Shown in pieces: positions 5,669 through 11,942 of a DNA stretch of 11,942 nucleotides (position 1 is the stretch's first letter; each line of letters opens with the position of its first letter). Made by a program: the position numbers and the translations under genes. Source of the DNA: Fimenecus stercoravium (GTDB taxonomy: Bacteria > Bacillota > Clostridia > Oscillospirales > Acutalibacteraceae); assembly GCA_018711545.1 (NCBI GenBank), contig DVIC01000106.1:1-11942 (forward strand), in the 5' to 3' direction. The notes beneath the pieces are model-generated. The model worked only from the letters and a program-made list of their open reading frames with translations, was not told the DNA's origin and did no database searches.

Positions 5669-6982
5669 ATGCGTAACGGTTTAAAAGCTCGGATCGGCGC
5701 GCTGCTTACAGTGCTGCTTCTGCTTGTCTGCTCGGTTCCCGCGTTCGCAGCGGAAGCGGATGGTACGGATGCGGCGACGCGCATTGCGGACATCGCTTCG
5801 GCGCTGCGCGACCCGTCGGGCAGGCTTTTGGCGGTGTCAAAATACGGCGATACCAGTCAGTACCCGGAAAATTCCGCTGCGGCGATCACGGCCGCTGCAG
5901 AGGCGGGTGCAGATATGGTGTATGTACATGTGCGCAAAACCGCAGACAACTATTTTGTTTTGATGACGGATGAAAATCTTTCGCGCATGTGTGTGGACGA
6001 GCTTGGCAATGTCTTGGACCGCAATGTGTCCGAGATCGGCTATCATGAGCTTTCAGCCTGCCATCTGCGCAACGGGACGGGCAATCTGCATGAGTCCATC
6101 ACGGAATATACCGTTCCGACGCTTTCCGAAGCTATAGCGGCGGCAAAGGAGAGCGGCGTGCTGCTTTTGTTAGACGGGGTCTGGGATTTTCGTGACGAGG
6201 TATACGAGCAGCTGAGCACCGAGGGGACGCTCGGCAATGTTGTGTTCCTTGCACGCGGCGACCGCGGCGAAGTTTCGGATTGGATGCAGTCCAAGACCCA
6301 AATGCCTTTGGTTATTTCCGCCTATACAGGCAATGTGATTTTCAGCGCGAAGTCTGCCGTTTCGCGCACGCTGTCGGCGGGCGCGGTAGGCACGCTGCTT
6401 GGAAGCTCCAATTCCTACAGCGTCGTGTTCGGTGACTCGGTGATGTCGGAATTCTCTGAAAAGGGCAGGGGTGTGATCGATATGACCGATCCCGACCTCT
6501 GTGGTGAACGCGAAGACAATTATATCGGCTACAACGACGTGACGGCACGCGGGTACAGCGTGATCATTACGAACAATATCACAGAGCTTTGCGAATATTA
6601 TGCGCGCGTTTCCACGCAGGAATCGCGTCTTTCCGCTGCGCTGGCAAGCGCGCAGCAGGTCGACGTAACGCTTTGCAGCACGGAGTCTGCGAACGAGCTT
6701 AAAGACGCAATCTCCGCCGCACGCGACGCGCTGTCTGCGCCGGTTTCCGAAAACAGCCTGATGCAGGCGAATTATGCATTGCGCATGGCGGTAGCGGGTC
6801 TTACAAACCGCACCGAGGATTCGGGCGGCTCTACCATTACGGCGGGGCGCGTGATCGCGGCCGTGCTTGTGGTTGCGGCGCTTGTGGTGCTGGAGATCGT
6901 CGTGATGCGTATTCGGCGGAAGAAACTGGAAAAGCGCAAACGTGCGCGCCGCCGCGAGCGTGAACAACAGCATGATGAATAA
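5669..6982 (+). CDS. Secreted, membrane-anchored GDPD-fold protein lacking canonical catalytic residues
   Basis: The product is 437 residues from the ATG at 5669, with GGGAGG six bases upstream; an earlier in-frame TTG at 5648 has no such site. Residues 1-27 are a signal peptide ending in AFA. Residues about 50-312 follow the glycerophosphodiester phosphodiesterase barrel: PENS (65-68), AAEAGAD (76-82), LMTDENLSR (97-105), PTLSEAIAAAKESG (149-162) and the terminal VIITNNITEL (297-306). The family's catalytic positions are changed: HRG reads KYG (58-60), the ExD pair reads YVH (85-87), the His of HD is T100, and the later E-I-K position is LLD. Residues about 315-378 are a helical Ala-rich domain. 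One transmembrane helix (about 391-413) and a very basic cytoplasmic tail follow. It is probably an extracellular binding or structural pseudoenzyme. The fold is fairly sure; inactivity is inferred. Confidence 0.8.
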   Translation: MRNGLKARIGALLTVLLLLVCSVPAFAAEADGTDAATRIADIASALRDPSGRLLAVSKYGDTSQYPENSAAAITAAAEAGADMVYVHVRKTADNYFVLMTDENLSRMCVDELGNVLDRNVSEIGYHELSACHLRNGTGNLHESITEYTVPTLSEAIAAAKESGVLLLLDGVWDFRDEVYEQLSTEGTLGNVVFLARGDRGEVSDWMQSKTQMPLVISAYTGNVIFSAKSAVSRTLSAGAVGTLLGSSNSYSVVFGDSVMSEFSEKGRGVIDMTDPDLCGEREDNYIGYNDVTARGYSVIITNNITELCEYYARVSTQESRLSAALASAQQVDVTLCSTESANELKDAISAARDALSAPVSENSLMQANYALRMAVAGLTNRTEDSGGSTITAGRVIAAVLVVAALVVLEIVVMRIRRKKLEKRKRARRREREQQHDE

Positions 6983-6989
6983 TTGTTGA

Positions 6990-7018
6990 TTGCTTTCTCC
7001 ATGGGAATCTGTTATGAT
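6990..7018 (+). promoter_or_regulatory. Promoter of the MFS transporter gene
   Basis: TTGCTT (6990-6995), 17 bases, TATGAT (7013-7018), with a start near 7025 and a leader of about 26 bases. No terminator separates this from the upstream GDPD-like gene, so readthrough co-transcription is also likely. Confidence 0.65.
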
Positions 7019-7050
7019 ATACCAAGAAACTTAGAAAAGGAGTGTATGCA

Positions 7051-8898
7051 GTGGAAGAAAAGAAAGAGCTGTTTTGTGAAAAAAACGGAAAGTTGAATTA
7101 TTGGCACACGATCTTGACCGGGTTCGGTTTCCTTGCCTCGTCAATTGCCTGGGCGATCTATGATCCGTATATCACAAAAATACTCAACCATCTTCTCGGC
7201 AATTCTTCCATGGTGGCACAGTGGAGCGCCAAGCTCAATGAAAGCCTGCCGTTTCTCGCACGTTTTGCCGCAGCGCAGGGGGAGGATGTCAATCTTGTAG
7301 GCGGCGGCATCACGCTTGTCCCGTTGTTCATCGGTATCATCATGACCTTTGACAACATTTTCGGCGTGATCTTCCAGCCTACCTTCGGTAAGCTGTCTGA
7401 CCGCTGCCATTCCCGGCTCGGCAAACGCCGTCCATTCATAGCGTTCGGCGCGCCGGTCTGTGCGGTGCTGTTTGCATTGATCCCCATCTGTGCACTGCGC
7501 GGTTCGCTGCCTGTTACCATGCTTTGCATCATTCTCTTTGTGTTCGTCATGTCCCTTTGGCGCGCGCCTGTGGTGGCTCTGATGCCCGACCTCACGCCGC
7601 CCTCCCTTCGTTCGGAGGGCAACGCCATCATAAATTTGATGGGTGGCTTGGGGGGCCTCATCGGTATGATCGCCGGTACGATCGTGACCTTGGTCTACAC
7701 CGCCGTGACCGGTATCGAGGTCAACGCCGCCAATGAGGAACGTACATATCCGTATGTTTTCCTGATCGGTTCGGTCGTTATGATCATCGGGATGCTGGTT
7801 GTCCTTATGAAAGTCAAGGAACCGGACAGCCGCATCGCCGCTCTCGCCGAGCAGAATATGCAAATGGACGCTGCCGCCCGCCGCGCCGCCGAAAAAGAAG
7901 CCAAGCGGCGCGAAAAAGCGGAACGCAGAGCACAAAAGCTTTCCGGCGCTGAGCGCAAGAGTCTGATTTTCATGCTTATGGGGCTTTTCTTCCTGTTCTG
8001 CGGCTCCAATGCCATCCAGACTTTCTTCTCGCTGTTCGCAGCTGAGATCCTCCATATGGAAACAAGCCAGGCGACGATCCTCATGGCGATTTTTGCGGTC
8101 TGCTCCGCTGCCGCCGCGCTGCCTGCCGGTAAGCTTGGAACAAAGTTTGGCAGAAAAAAGACCATTCTCGCAGGGCTTGCTGTTTTCGTTTTGGCGTTCG
8201 TCGTGTTCTTCGGCATTTTCAATGTGCTCATCGCACAGGACGGCTTCAGCGTAGGGTCTTTCAATTCGACCAATAAGGTTTATACGAATGTGGTCGATCA
8301 GATCGATACCTATAATGATGCGCATTCGCTCAAAGATGACGCCTTAGTTGAAATGGATTCGTATATCGCTTACTTGAACGGTGAATCACTTTCCGCCGCG
8401 GAAACGGCAAAATATCAGGCGTTTGATGAGGAGATCACCGCCGAAGGCTTCGATTTCACTGCCGTAGTCAACGCCGCCAACGCACAGTTTGATCTGCAGT
8501 TGACCGAGGCTGACCGCGGACAGGCGCTTGAAGCCATCAATACGTCGCTCAACGATGTCATTGATATTCTCAAGATCCTCATCTATCCGGTCCTTGTGCT
8601 CGGGGGAGCCGCCAATATGCTGATCACCGTCAACACGCTGCCGCTGGTCTTGGAAATCGGCGGTGTGGAAAAGGTCGGTACATTCACGGGCTACTATTAC
8701 ACGGCGACTTTCTCTGCACAGATCGCTTCTCCGATCGTTTACGGCATTGTCGCCATGCTCAGCGGAACGTATTTGTCCCTGTTCTACTATAGCCCGATCG
8801 CATTTGTTTTGAGTGTGCTGTGCATTTTGGTCGTCAGGCATGGTGAGGCGATCCCGCAGGAGGTCGTAAAACAGGTGGAGGTTGAAAACGCCGATTAG
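7051..8898 (+). CDS. MFS transporter, GPH/SLC45-like (sugar symporter type), with a large late insertion
   Basis: The product is 615 residues from the GTG at 7051. AAGGAG lies eight bases upstream, while the GTG at 7042 overlaps that site. The loop between helices 2 and 3 carries GKLSDRCHSRLGKRRPF (112-128), the MFS motif A form seen in glycoside-pentoside-hexuronide and sucrose-type cation symporters. About twelve hydrophobic segments are visible, six before and six after a highly charged cytoplasmic loop at about 255-303 rich in Ala, Glu, Lys and Arg. GKLGTKFGRKK (360-370) repeats motif A in the second half. Residues about 395-507 form an acidic, soluble insertion before the last helices, predicted outside the cell; ordinary family members are about 450-500 residues. 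A sugar or glycoside symporter is the best guess, with substrate unknown. No catabolic enzyme is adjacent. Confidence 0.85.
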   Translation: MEEKKELFCEKNGKLNYWHTILTGFGFLASSIAWAIYDPYITKILNHLLGNSSMVAQWSAKLNESLPFLARFAAAQGEDVNLVGGGITLVPLFIGIIMTFDNIFGVIFQPTFGKLSDRCHSRLGKRRPFIAFGAPVCAVLFALIPICALRGSLPVTMLCIILFVFVMSLWRAPVVALMPDLTPPSLRSEGNAIINLMGGLGGLIGMIAGTIVTLVYTAVTGIEVNAANEERTYPYVFLIGSVVMIIGMLVVLMKVKEPDSRIAALAEQNMQMDAAARRAAEKEAKRREKAERRAQKLSGAERKSLIFMLMGLFFLFCGSNAIQTFFSLFAAEILHMETSQATILMAIFAVCSAAAALPAGKLGTKFGRKKTILAGLAVFVLAFVVFFGIFNVLIAQDGFSVGSFNSTNKVYTNVVDQIDTYNDAHSLKDDALVEMDSYIAYLNGESLSAAETAKYQAFDEEITAEGFDFTAVVNAANAQFDLQLTEADRGQALEAINTSLNDVIDILKILIYPVLVLGGAANMLITVNTLPLVLEIGGVEKVGTFTGYYYTATFSAQIASPIVYGIVAMLSGTYLSLFYYSPIAFVLSVLCILVVRHGEAIPQEVVKQVEVENAD

Positions 8899-8932
8899 TG
8901 CAGAGCCTTGTGCCTGTAAAGCAAAAAGTTTC

Positions 8933-8961
8933 AGCCCGCAGGCAAGTGCCTGCGGGCTTTT
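8933..8961 (+). terminator. Terminator of the MFS transporter gene
   Basis: An 11-bp GC-rich stem, AGCCCGCAGGC (8933-8943) with GCCTGCGGGCT (8948-8958), has a 4-base loop and a following T run, 35 bases after the stop codon. Confidence 0.9.
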
Positions 8962-8974
8962 CTGCGCCTGCGAT

Positions 8975-9050
8975 GTGCGGTGCGGCTCCCCTTGGAGTGC
9001 GTGTGCAGACCGCACTACCGCTCCCGCCGCAAGACGCTTATGGTCTGCAC
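8975..9050. other. Structured non-coding segment between two terminators
   Basis: The 240-base gap 8899-9138 has no gene I can support. Between its two terminators there are two overlapping inverted repeats: GTGCGGT (8975-8981) with ACCGCAC (9009-9015), and GTGCAGACC (9003-9011) with GGTCTGCAC (9042-9050). They share bases 9009-9011, so the two hairpins cannot form fully at once. This could be a small RNA, a degenerate repeat element or chance. Confidence 0.3.
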
Positions 9051-9097
9051 AGTACATTCTATGGAAGTGCCCGCTTTGCTGTTCCCGAATTGCATAG

Positions 9098-9130
9098 AAA
9101 AAAGGAAGGACATCGCGTCCTTCCTTTTTT
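9098..9130. terminator. Bidirectional terminator serving the coaX-ECF unit
   Basis: A perfect 14-bp stem, AAAAAAGGAAGGAC (9098-9111) with its complement at 9117-9130, has a 5-base loop. Both strands end in a T run. It lies 8 bases after the ECF S-component stop on the minus strand and also backs up the MFS terminator on the plus strand. Confidence 0.9.
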
Positions 9131-9138
9131 GTGTGTCC

Positions 9139-9774
9139 TCAGTGCAGCCGCTTGAGTGCAACGGATAATCCCTTGCCGACCGCCGAACCTAAAATCGCAC
9201 AGACCAAAAGCTCAATGGGCGCATTGATGCCGGCAGCAATACCGATCACGGTTTTGAGCACCGTGTCCACGCCGCCGAGCGACGCAGCCTGTTCTGCGGA
9301 GAATTGCACATTCCAAAAAAGAAGTGCTAAAAGCCCCAAAAAGAAAGCGGTATTGAACAGGGAGCCGGAAATACCGGCGACTGCAAAGCTCCATGTGCCG
9401 CGTGGATCGCGTTTGCGGCAAGCGGAAAACAGAAGCCCGCAGAAAAGACCTGCCAGGATGCGCGGGATCACGCAGACCACGAAGGCGCGCGGGATGCTGA
9501 TGGACACCAGGATCGTGCCCAGAGCGCTGCCCATAAAACACTGGGCAAAGCTCGTCAGCCCAAAAATGCCGCCCAGGAACGCGGCGACGGCCGGCCCTTG
9601 GGTCACGGCGCCGATGATAACCGGAACCATAATCAGCGTCAGTTCCAAACCGCCTATACGCAGGTAACCAAGCGGGGTGAACGACATCACCACCACGATT
9701 GCCGTAAGCATAGCGGTTTCCACCAGCATGACGGTCTTGCCCGTGCGCGTACGCACAGATTTGTTGTTTGCCAT
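9139..9774 (-). CDS. ECF transporter S component, probably pantothenate-specific
   Basis: The product is 211 residues from the ATG at 9774, with AAGGAGG upstream at the usual spacing. It has six or so hydrophobic helices, typical of the small substrate-binding S subunit of energy-coupling factor transporters. The first helix contains AMLTA (A21 and A25), the A-x3-A pattern S components use to contact EcfT. No ATPase or EcfT gene is in the window, so it would use a shared EcfAA'T module encoded elsewhere. It follows coaX on the same strand with a 67-base gap and no terminator between them, then ends in a strong terminator. That neighbourhood suggests pantothenate as the substrate, as in the PanT group. 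The S-component assignment is solid; the vitamin is inferred from context. Other vitamins such as riboflavin or biotin cannot be excluded by sequence alone. Confidence 0.85.
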   Translation of the reverse strand: MANNKSVRTRTGKTVMLVETAMLTAIVVVMSFTPLGYLRIGGLELTLIMVPVIIGAVTQGPAVAAFLGGIFGLTSFAQCFMGSALGTILVSISIPRAFVVCVIPRILAGLFCGLLFSACRKRDPRGTWSFAVAGISGSLFNTAFFLGLLALLFWNVQFSAEQAASLGGVDTVLKTVIGIAAGINAPIELLVCAILGSAVGKGLSVALKRLH

Positions 9775-9841
9775 ATATATCCTCCTTGCTGCTGCTCCCA
9801 AAGGGATGCAGCGCAAAATATAACGGGGGAAGGGGACTTAT

Positions 9842-10606
9842 CTATTTATTTTTTTCATAGATCGCCTTTAAACCATATAAAATCAAATCGACATCCAGCT
9901 GCATGGCGTGACGGCAGACCGGGTAAATGCTTGCGGCGAGGCCGCCTGTGGCGACCACGCTTTTCGGCGTGCCGAGCTCTTCCGTAAAACGATCCAAAAG
10001 CCCGTCTATCATCGCGGCAGTTCCGAGGATGACGCCGCTTTGCATGCTTTCCACGGAATTGGTACCGCACGTTTTTTTCGGCGGTTCCAAGGGAATGGCA
10101 GGCAGCAGCGAGCTGACCTTGGTGAGCGCTTTCAGCGATACGCGCACACCCGGTGCGATCGTGCAGCCGCGAAAGCTTTTGTGTTCGTCCACAGCATAAA
10201 TCTTGGTCGCCGTGCCGAGATCGATCACAAATGCAGGCAGGGGATAGCGCACGACTGCACCGACTGCGCCGGCAGCCAGATCTGCACCGAGCTGCGCAGG
10301 ATTGTCGATCAGGATATTCAAGCCGGTCTTAACACCGGGTACAAGGCATAAGGGCTTTTTGCCGGTCAATATATAAACTGCATTTTCCAATTCCGCTGTC
10401 AATTCCGGAACGACGGAACTGATGATTCCGCCCTGTATGGCAGCCGGGTCGATCCCGTGCATGGTGACCAATGTGTGCAGCAGTACGGCGAATTGATCGT
10501 CGGTGTTGTCGCGCTGCGTTGCAAAGCGCGCGCGCATACAAATCGTGTCACCGTCAAACAGCCCTAAATTGATATTGGTATTGCCGACATCCAGTGTCAG
10601 AACCAT
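9842..10606 (-). CDS. coaX: Type III pantothenate kinase
   Basis: The product is 254 residues from the ATG at 10606, with GAGGTG six bases upstream; an in-frame GTG at 10615 lies within that site. It phosphorylates pantothenate in the first step of coenzyme A synthesis, using the ASKHA fold. Motifs in order: phosphate-binding LTLDVGNTNINLG (3-15), DNPAQLGAD (101-109) with the catalytic aspartate D109, VIDLGTAT (127-134) with the monovalent-cation aspartate D129, a Gly/Pro turn GCTIAPG, SMQSGVILG, and ATGGLA near the C-terminus. Length matches the family (about 250-260). The usual GADR reads GADL, and GTATT reads GTATK. Transcribed with the ECF S component, it suggests import followed by metabolic trapping of the vitamin. 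Confidence 0.93.
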   Translation of the reverse strand: MVLTLDVGNTNINLGLFDGDTICMRARFATQRDNTDDQFAVLLHTLVTMHGIDPAAIQGGIISSVVPELTAELENAVYILTGKKPLCLVPGVKTGLNILIDNPAQLGADLAAGAVGAVVRYPLPAFVIDLGTATKIYAVDEHKSFRGCTIAPGVRVSLKALTKVSSLLPAIPLEPPKKTCGTNSVESMQSGVILGTAAMIDGLLDRFTEELGTPKSVVATGGLAASIYPVCRHAMQLDVDLILYGLKAIYEKNK

Positions 10607-10641
10607 ATTAAGCACCTCGTTTCCAGTACCTTGACCCGCTT

Positions 10642-10670
10642 ATTGTATCATAGAAAGAATAAAAAAACAA
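10642..10670 (-). promoter_or_regulatory. Promoter of the coaX-ECF operon, nested in the upstream terminator
   Basis: TTGTTT (10670-10665), 17 bases, TACAAT (10647-10642) on the minus strand. The -35 box overlaps the foot of the stem and the T run of the preceding gene's terminator. The predicted start is near 10635, with a leader of about 30 bases. Confidence 0.6.
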
Positions 10671-10695
10671 GAGACCCGAAGGACCGGGCCTCTTG
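10661..10695 (-). terminator. Terminator of the secreted repeat-protein gene
   Basis: On the minus strand CAAGAGGCCCG (10695-10685) pairs with CGGGTCTCTTG (10678-10668), with one G-U pair and a 6-base loop, followed by seven T (10667-10661). It lies 18 bases after the stop codon. Confidence 0.92.
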
Positions 10696-10713
10696 CATAC
10701 ATCTGAGAAATGC

Positions 10714-11577
10714 TTATTTGTCAGACTTTTTCTTTCTGGTCAGAAGCAGCGCAGCACCCGCAACCGCCGCAACGCCAACGACCGCGAACACAGCCGTGTC
10801 GCCCGTCGGGTCAGAACCGCCGTACTCACCGGCATTTTCCGGGGCAGTAGTGTTATTGCCGCTGCCACCATTGTCATCACCGCCGCCGAAGCCCAGCAGA
10901 CCGCCGATCGTATCAAAGATACCACCGAAGAAGTCGCCTACGCCGCCGAGGAGACCGCCAAGACCGCCTTCGCCGGGATCCGCAGCCGTGGTGTTTTCCG
11001 CCGCATTGATCTGCTCAATGATCGCGTTGTACACATTCTCCGGCAGCGTACCGTTCGCATACATCGAATCTAAGGCTTCTTTGATCTGGTCGTTCGTTAC
11101 ACCCAAAGCATTCAAAGCGGACAGGATCTGACCTGCGATCTCAGCCGCCTGTGCATCATCAATAATGCCGCCCTGCGAACCGTCGTCGGGCAGAGCTTCT
11201 ACAGCGTTCATCAGATAGCCGTGGGTCTTTTCGGAAATCTGACCGTCCGCCAGCATCTGGTCAAACGTGGCTTGCAGATCCGCCTTCGTCATACCGGCAG
11301 CCGCTAACGCGTTTACCACCTGATTGGCAATCGGCTGGCTGATCTCCGGCACAATGGAATCCGGATCCAGCGAACCGCCAAGCAGACCACTCAAGGCTTC
11401 CAAAACAGCATCCACGTCTACGGTGCCTTCGCTGCCGAGAATGGAACCGAGGATCTCTTCAATGACTGCCGTGATGTCATCCGCGGGGGCTGTCGTGTCA
11501 TCGTTTGCCGCAAAGCTCGGTACGCAGAGCGTCACTGCCAAAACCAGTGTCATCAGAACTGCGAGAACCTTTTTCAT
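10714..11577 (-). CDS. Secreted repeat protein with Gly-rich linker and degenerate sortase-type C-terminal anchor
   Basis: The product is 287 residues from the ATG at 11577, with GAGGG eight bases upstream. Residues 1-23 are a signal peptide (PSFA, then AND). Residues 24-80 are acidic, with short helices. Residues 83-128 and 147-192 are a duplicated helical module; about 14 of 46 aligned positions are identical, including I-A-x-Q, A-L, G-x-T, D-x-M-x-A-x-G and E. A Gly/Phe/Leu-rich stretch (202-233) and an Asn/Gly/Thr linker follow. The C-terminus reads DPTGDT (256-261), a hydrophobic helix (262-279) and RKKK, the layout of an LPxTG-type sorting signal with a non-canonical motif. It is probably displayed on the cell surface. 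I do not recognise the module and assign no function. Loss of sortase specificity or simple membrane anchoring are alternatives. Confidence 0.82.
   Translation of the reverse strand: MKKVLAVLMTLVLAVTLCVPSFAANDDTTAPADDITAVIEEILGSILGSEGTVDVDAVLEALSGLLGGSLDPDSIVPEISQPIANQVVNALAAAGMTKADLQATFDQMLADGQISEKTHGYLMNAVEALPDDGSQGGIIDDAQAAEIAGQILSALNALGVTNDQIKEALDSMYANGTLPENVYNAIIEQINAAENTTAADPGEGGLGGLLGGVGDFFGGIFDTIGGLLGFGGGDDNGGSGNNTTAPENAGEYGGSDPTGDTAVFAVVGVAAVAGAALLLTRKKKSDK
11002..11331 (-). repeat. Duplicated module within the secreted protein gene
   Basis: Two in-frame copies, 11331-11194 (residues 83-128) and 11139-11002 (residues 147-192), are offset by 64 codons. They are diverged at protein level (about 30 percent identity) and not recognisably identical as DNA, so the duplication is old. 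Confidence 0.6.
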
Positions 11578-11632
11578 AAGTAATTCCCTCTTTTTCTGCA
11601 AAATTTCGAGCATAAGCCCGTTCTTAGTAATT

Positions 11633-11661
11633 AGTTTATAATATATTTAGTGCCGTGTCAA
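11633..11661 (-). promoter_or_regulatory. Promoter of the secreted repeat-protein gene
   Basis: A consensus TTGACA (11661-11656) is followed by a very AT-rich stretch. The -10 is either TATAAA (11640-11635, 15-base spacer) or TAAACT (11638-11633, 17-base spacer). The leader is about 50 bases, with no clear riboswitch fold. Confidence 0.65.
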
Positions 11662-11942
11662 GGAAAATTCCACAAAAATTATGAAAAAAGAGCGGATCCG
11701 GCCCAGTATCTTGTTTGCACAATAACCGGAATTGCAGCATTTCGCTTTGGAATTCACCGCATCCAACCGTAAATCAGTTTTATGAGCAGGAGCAGCAATG
11801 CAGAAGATGTCATTTTCCTTGCACGCAGGCGGATATGCAGAATATTTCAGTACCTTTGTACAGACTTTTTCTATGTATTGTTCTTGCCGCCGTGCACAGA
11901 AGCAAAGTGCGTTTTTCTTATAATTGACGCTGCCTTCTATAG
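11647..11942 (-). CDS. Possible edge-truncated open frame, low confidence
   Basis: The 365 bases from 11578 to the window end hold the promoter and leader of the secreted protein but no gene I can firmly support. The minus-strand frame stays open from the right edge (last full codon ending at 11940) to a TAA at 11649-11647, about 97 codons. Its translation is Cys- and Lys-rich, with no motif I know. It would end inside the downstream gene's promoter and has no terminator after its stop. It could be the C-terminus of a gene beyond the window or chance. A plus-strand frame at 11715-11927 has no ribosome binding site and also looks spurious. Confidence 0.15.
   Translation of the reverse strand, partial: IEGSVNYKKNALCFCARRQEQYIEKVCTKVLKYSAYPPACKENDIFCIAAPAHKTDLRLDAVNSKAKCCNSGYCANKILGRIRSFFIIFVEFSLTRH

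Noticed and set aside
6170..6973. Open frame of 267 codons on the minus strand
   Set aside because: Antisense to the GDPD-like gene, which has a signal peptide, family motifs and a strong ribosome binding site; the antisense product has no motif.
7141..8325. Long open frame of 394 codons on the minus strand
   Set aside because: It lies entirely antisense to the MFS transporter, has no ribosome binding site, and is rich in His, Arg and Asp in the way antisense frames of hydrophobic genes are.
8899..9138. tRNA or riboswitch in the intergenic gap
   Set aside because: No cloverleaf, TTCRA-type T-loop or known riboswitch core is visible; only two terminators and weak hairpins.

Overview
This window looks like chromosomal DNA from a low-to-mid GC Gram-positive anaerobe of the class Clostridia, probably near the Oscillospiraceae/Ruminococcaceae. 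That placement is an inference from four things: strong AAGGAGG-type ribosome binding sites with frequent GTG starts; a DnaD-type plus DnaI-type primosome pair linked to nth; an ECF transporter S component beside a type III pantothenate kinase; and a secreted protein with a degenerate Gram-positive sorting tail. No tRNA, rRNA, CRISPR array, transposase or phage gene is visible.

Layout, left to right. (1) 1-965, minus: a membrane-anchored XRE/HTH regulator cut by the window edge, with paired CAAT...ATTG inverted repeats around its promoter. (2) 1108-2409, minus: a single Gfo/Idh/MocA-family oxidoreductase with its own promoter and terminator. (3) 2542-5418, minus: a tight four-gene operon in the order small XRE regulator, nth (endonuclease III), DnaD-domain protein, DnaI/DnaC-like helicase loader, ending in a clear terminator. 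It pairs replication-restart or initiation functions with base-excision repair. (4) 5419-5668: a divergent AT-rich control region. (5) 5669-8898, plus: a secreted, membrane-anchored GDPD-fold protein that has lost the canonical catalytic residues, then an MFS sugar-type transporter with an unusual insertion of about 110 residues. (6) 8899-9138: two terminators enclosing a short structured segment. (7) 9139-10606, minus: coaX followed by an ECF S component, very likely a pantothenate salvage unit (uptake, then phosphorylation). (8) 10714-11577, minus: a secreted, repeat-containing, Gly-rich protein with a C-terminal anchor. (9) 11578-11942: its promoter and an upstream region with only a weak, edge-truncated open frame.

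Most of the window is conserved housekeeping sequence. The parts most likely to hold something undescribed are the GDPD-like pseudoenzyme and its transporter neighbour, the secreted duplicated-domain protein, the small XRE gene that overlaps nth, and the membrane-tethered XRE regulator with its candidate operators. Starts were chosen by ribosome binding site and promoter position, so several are shorter than the longest open frame.
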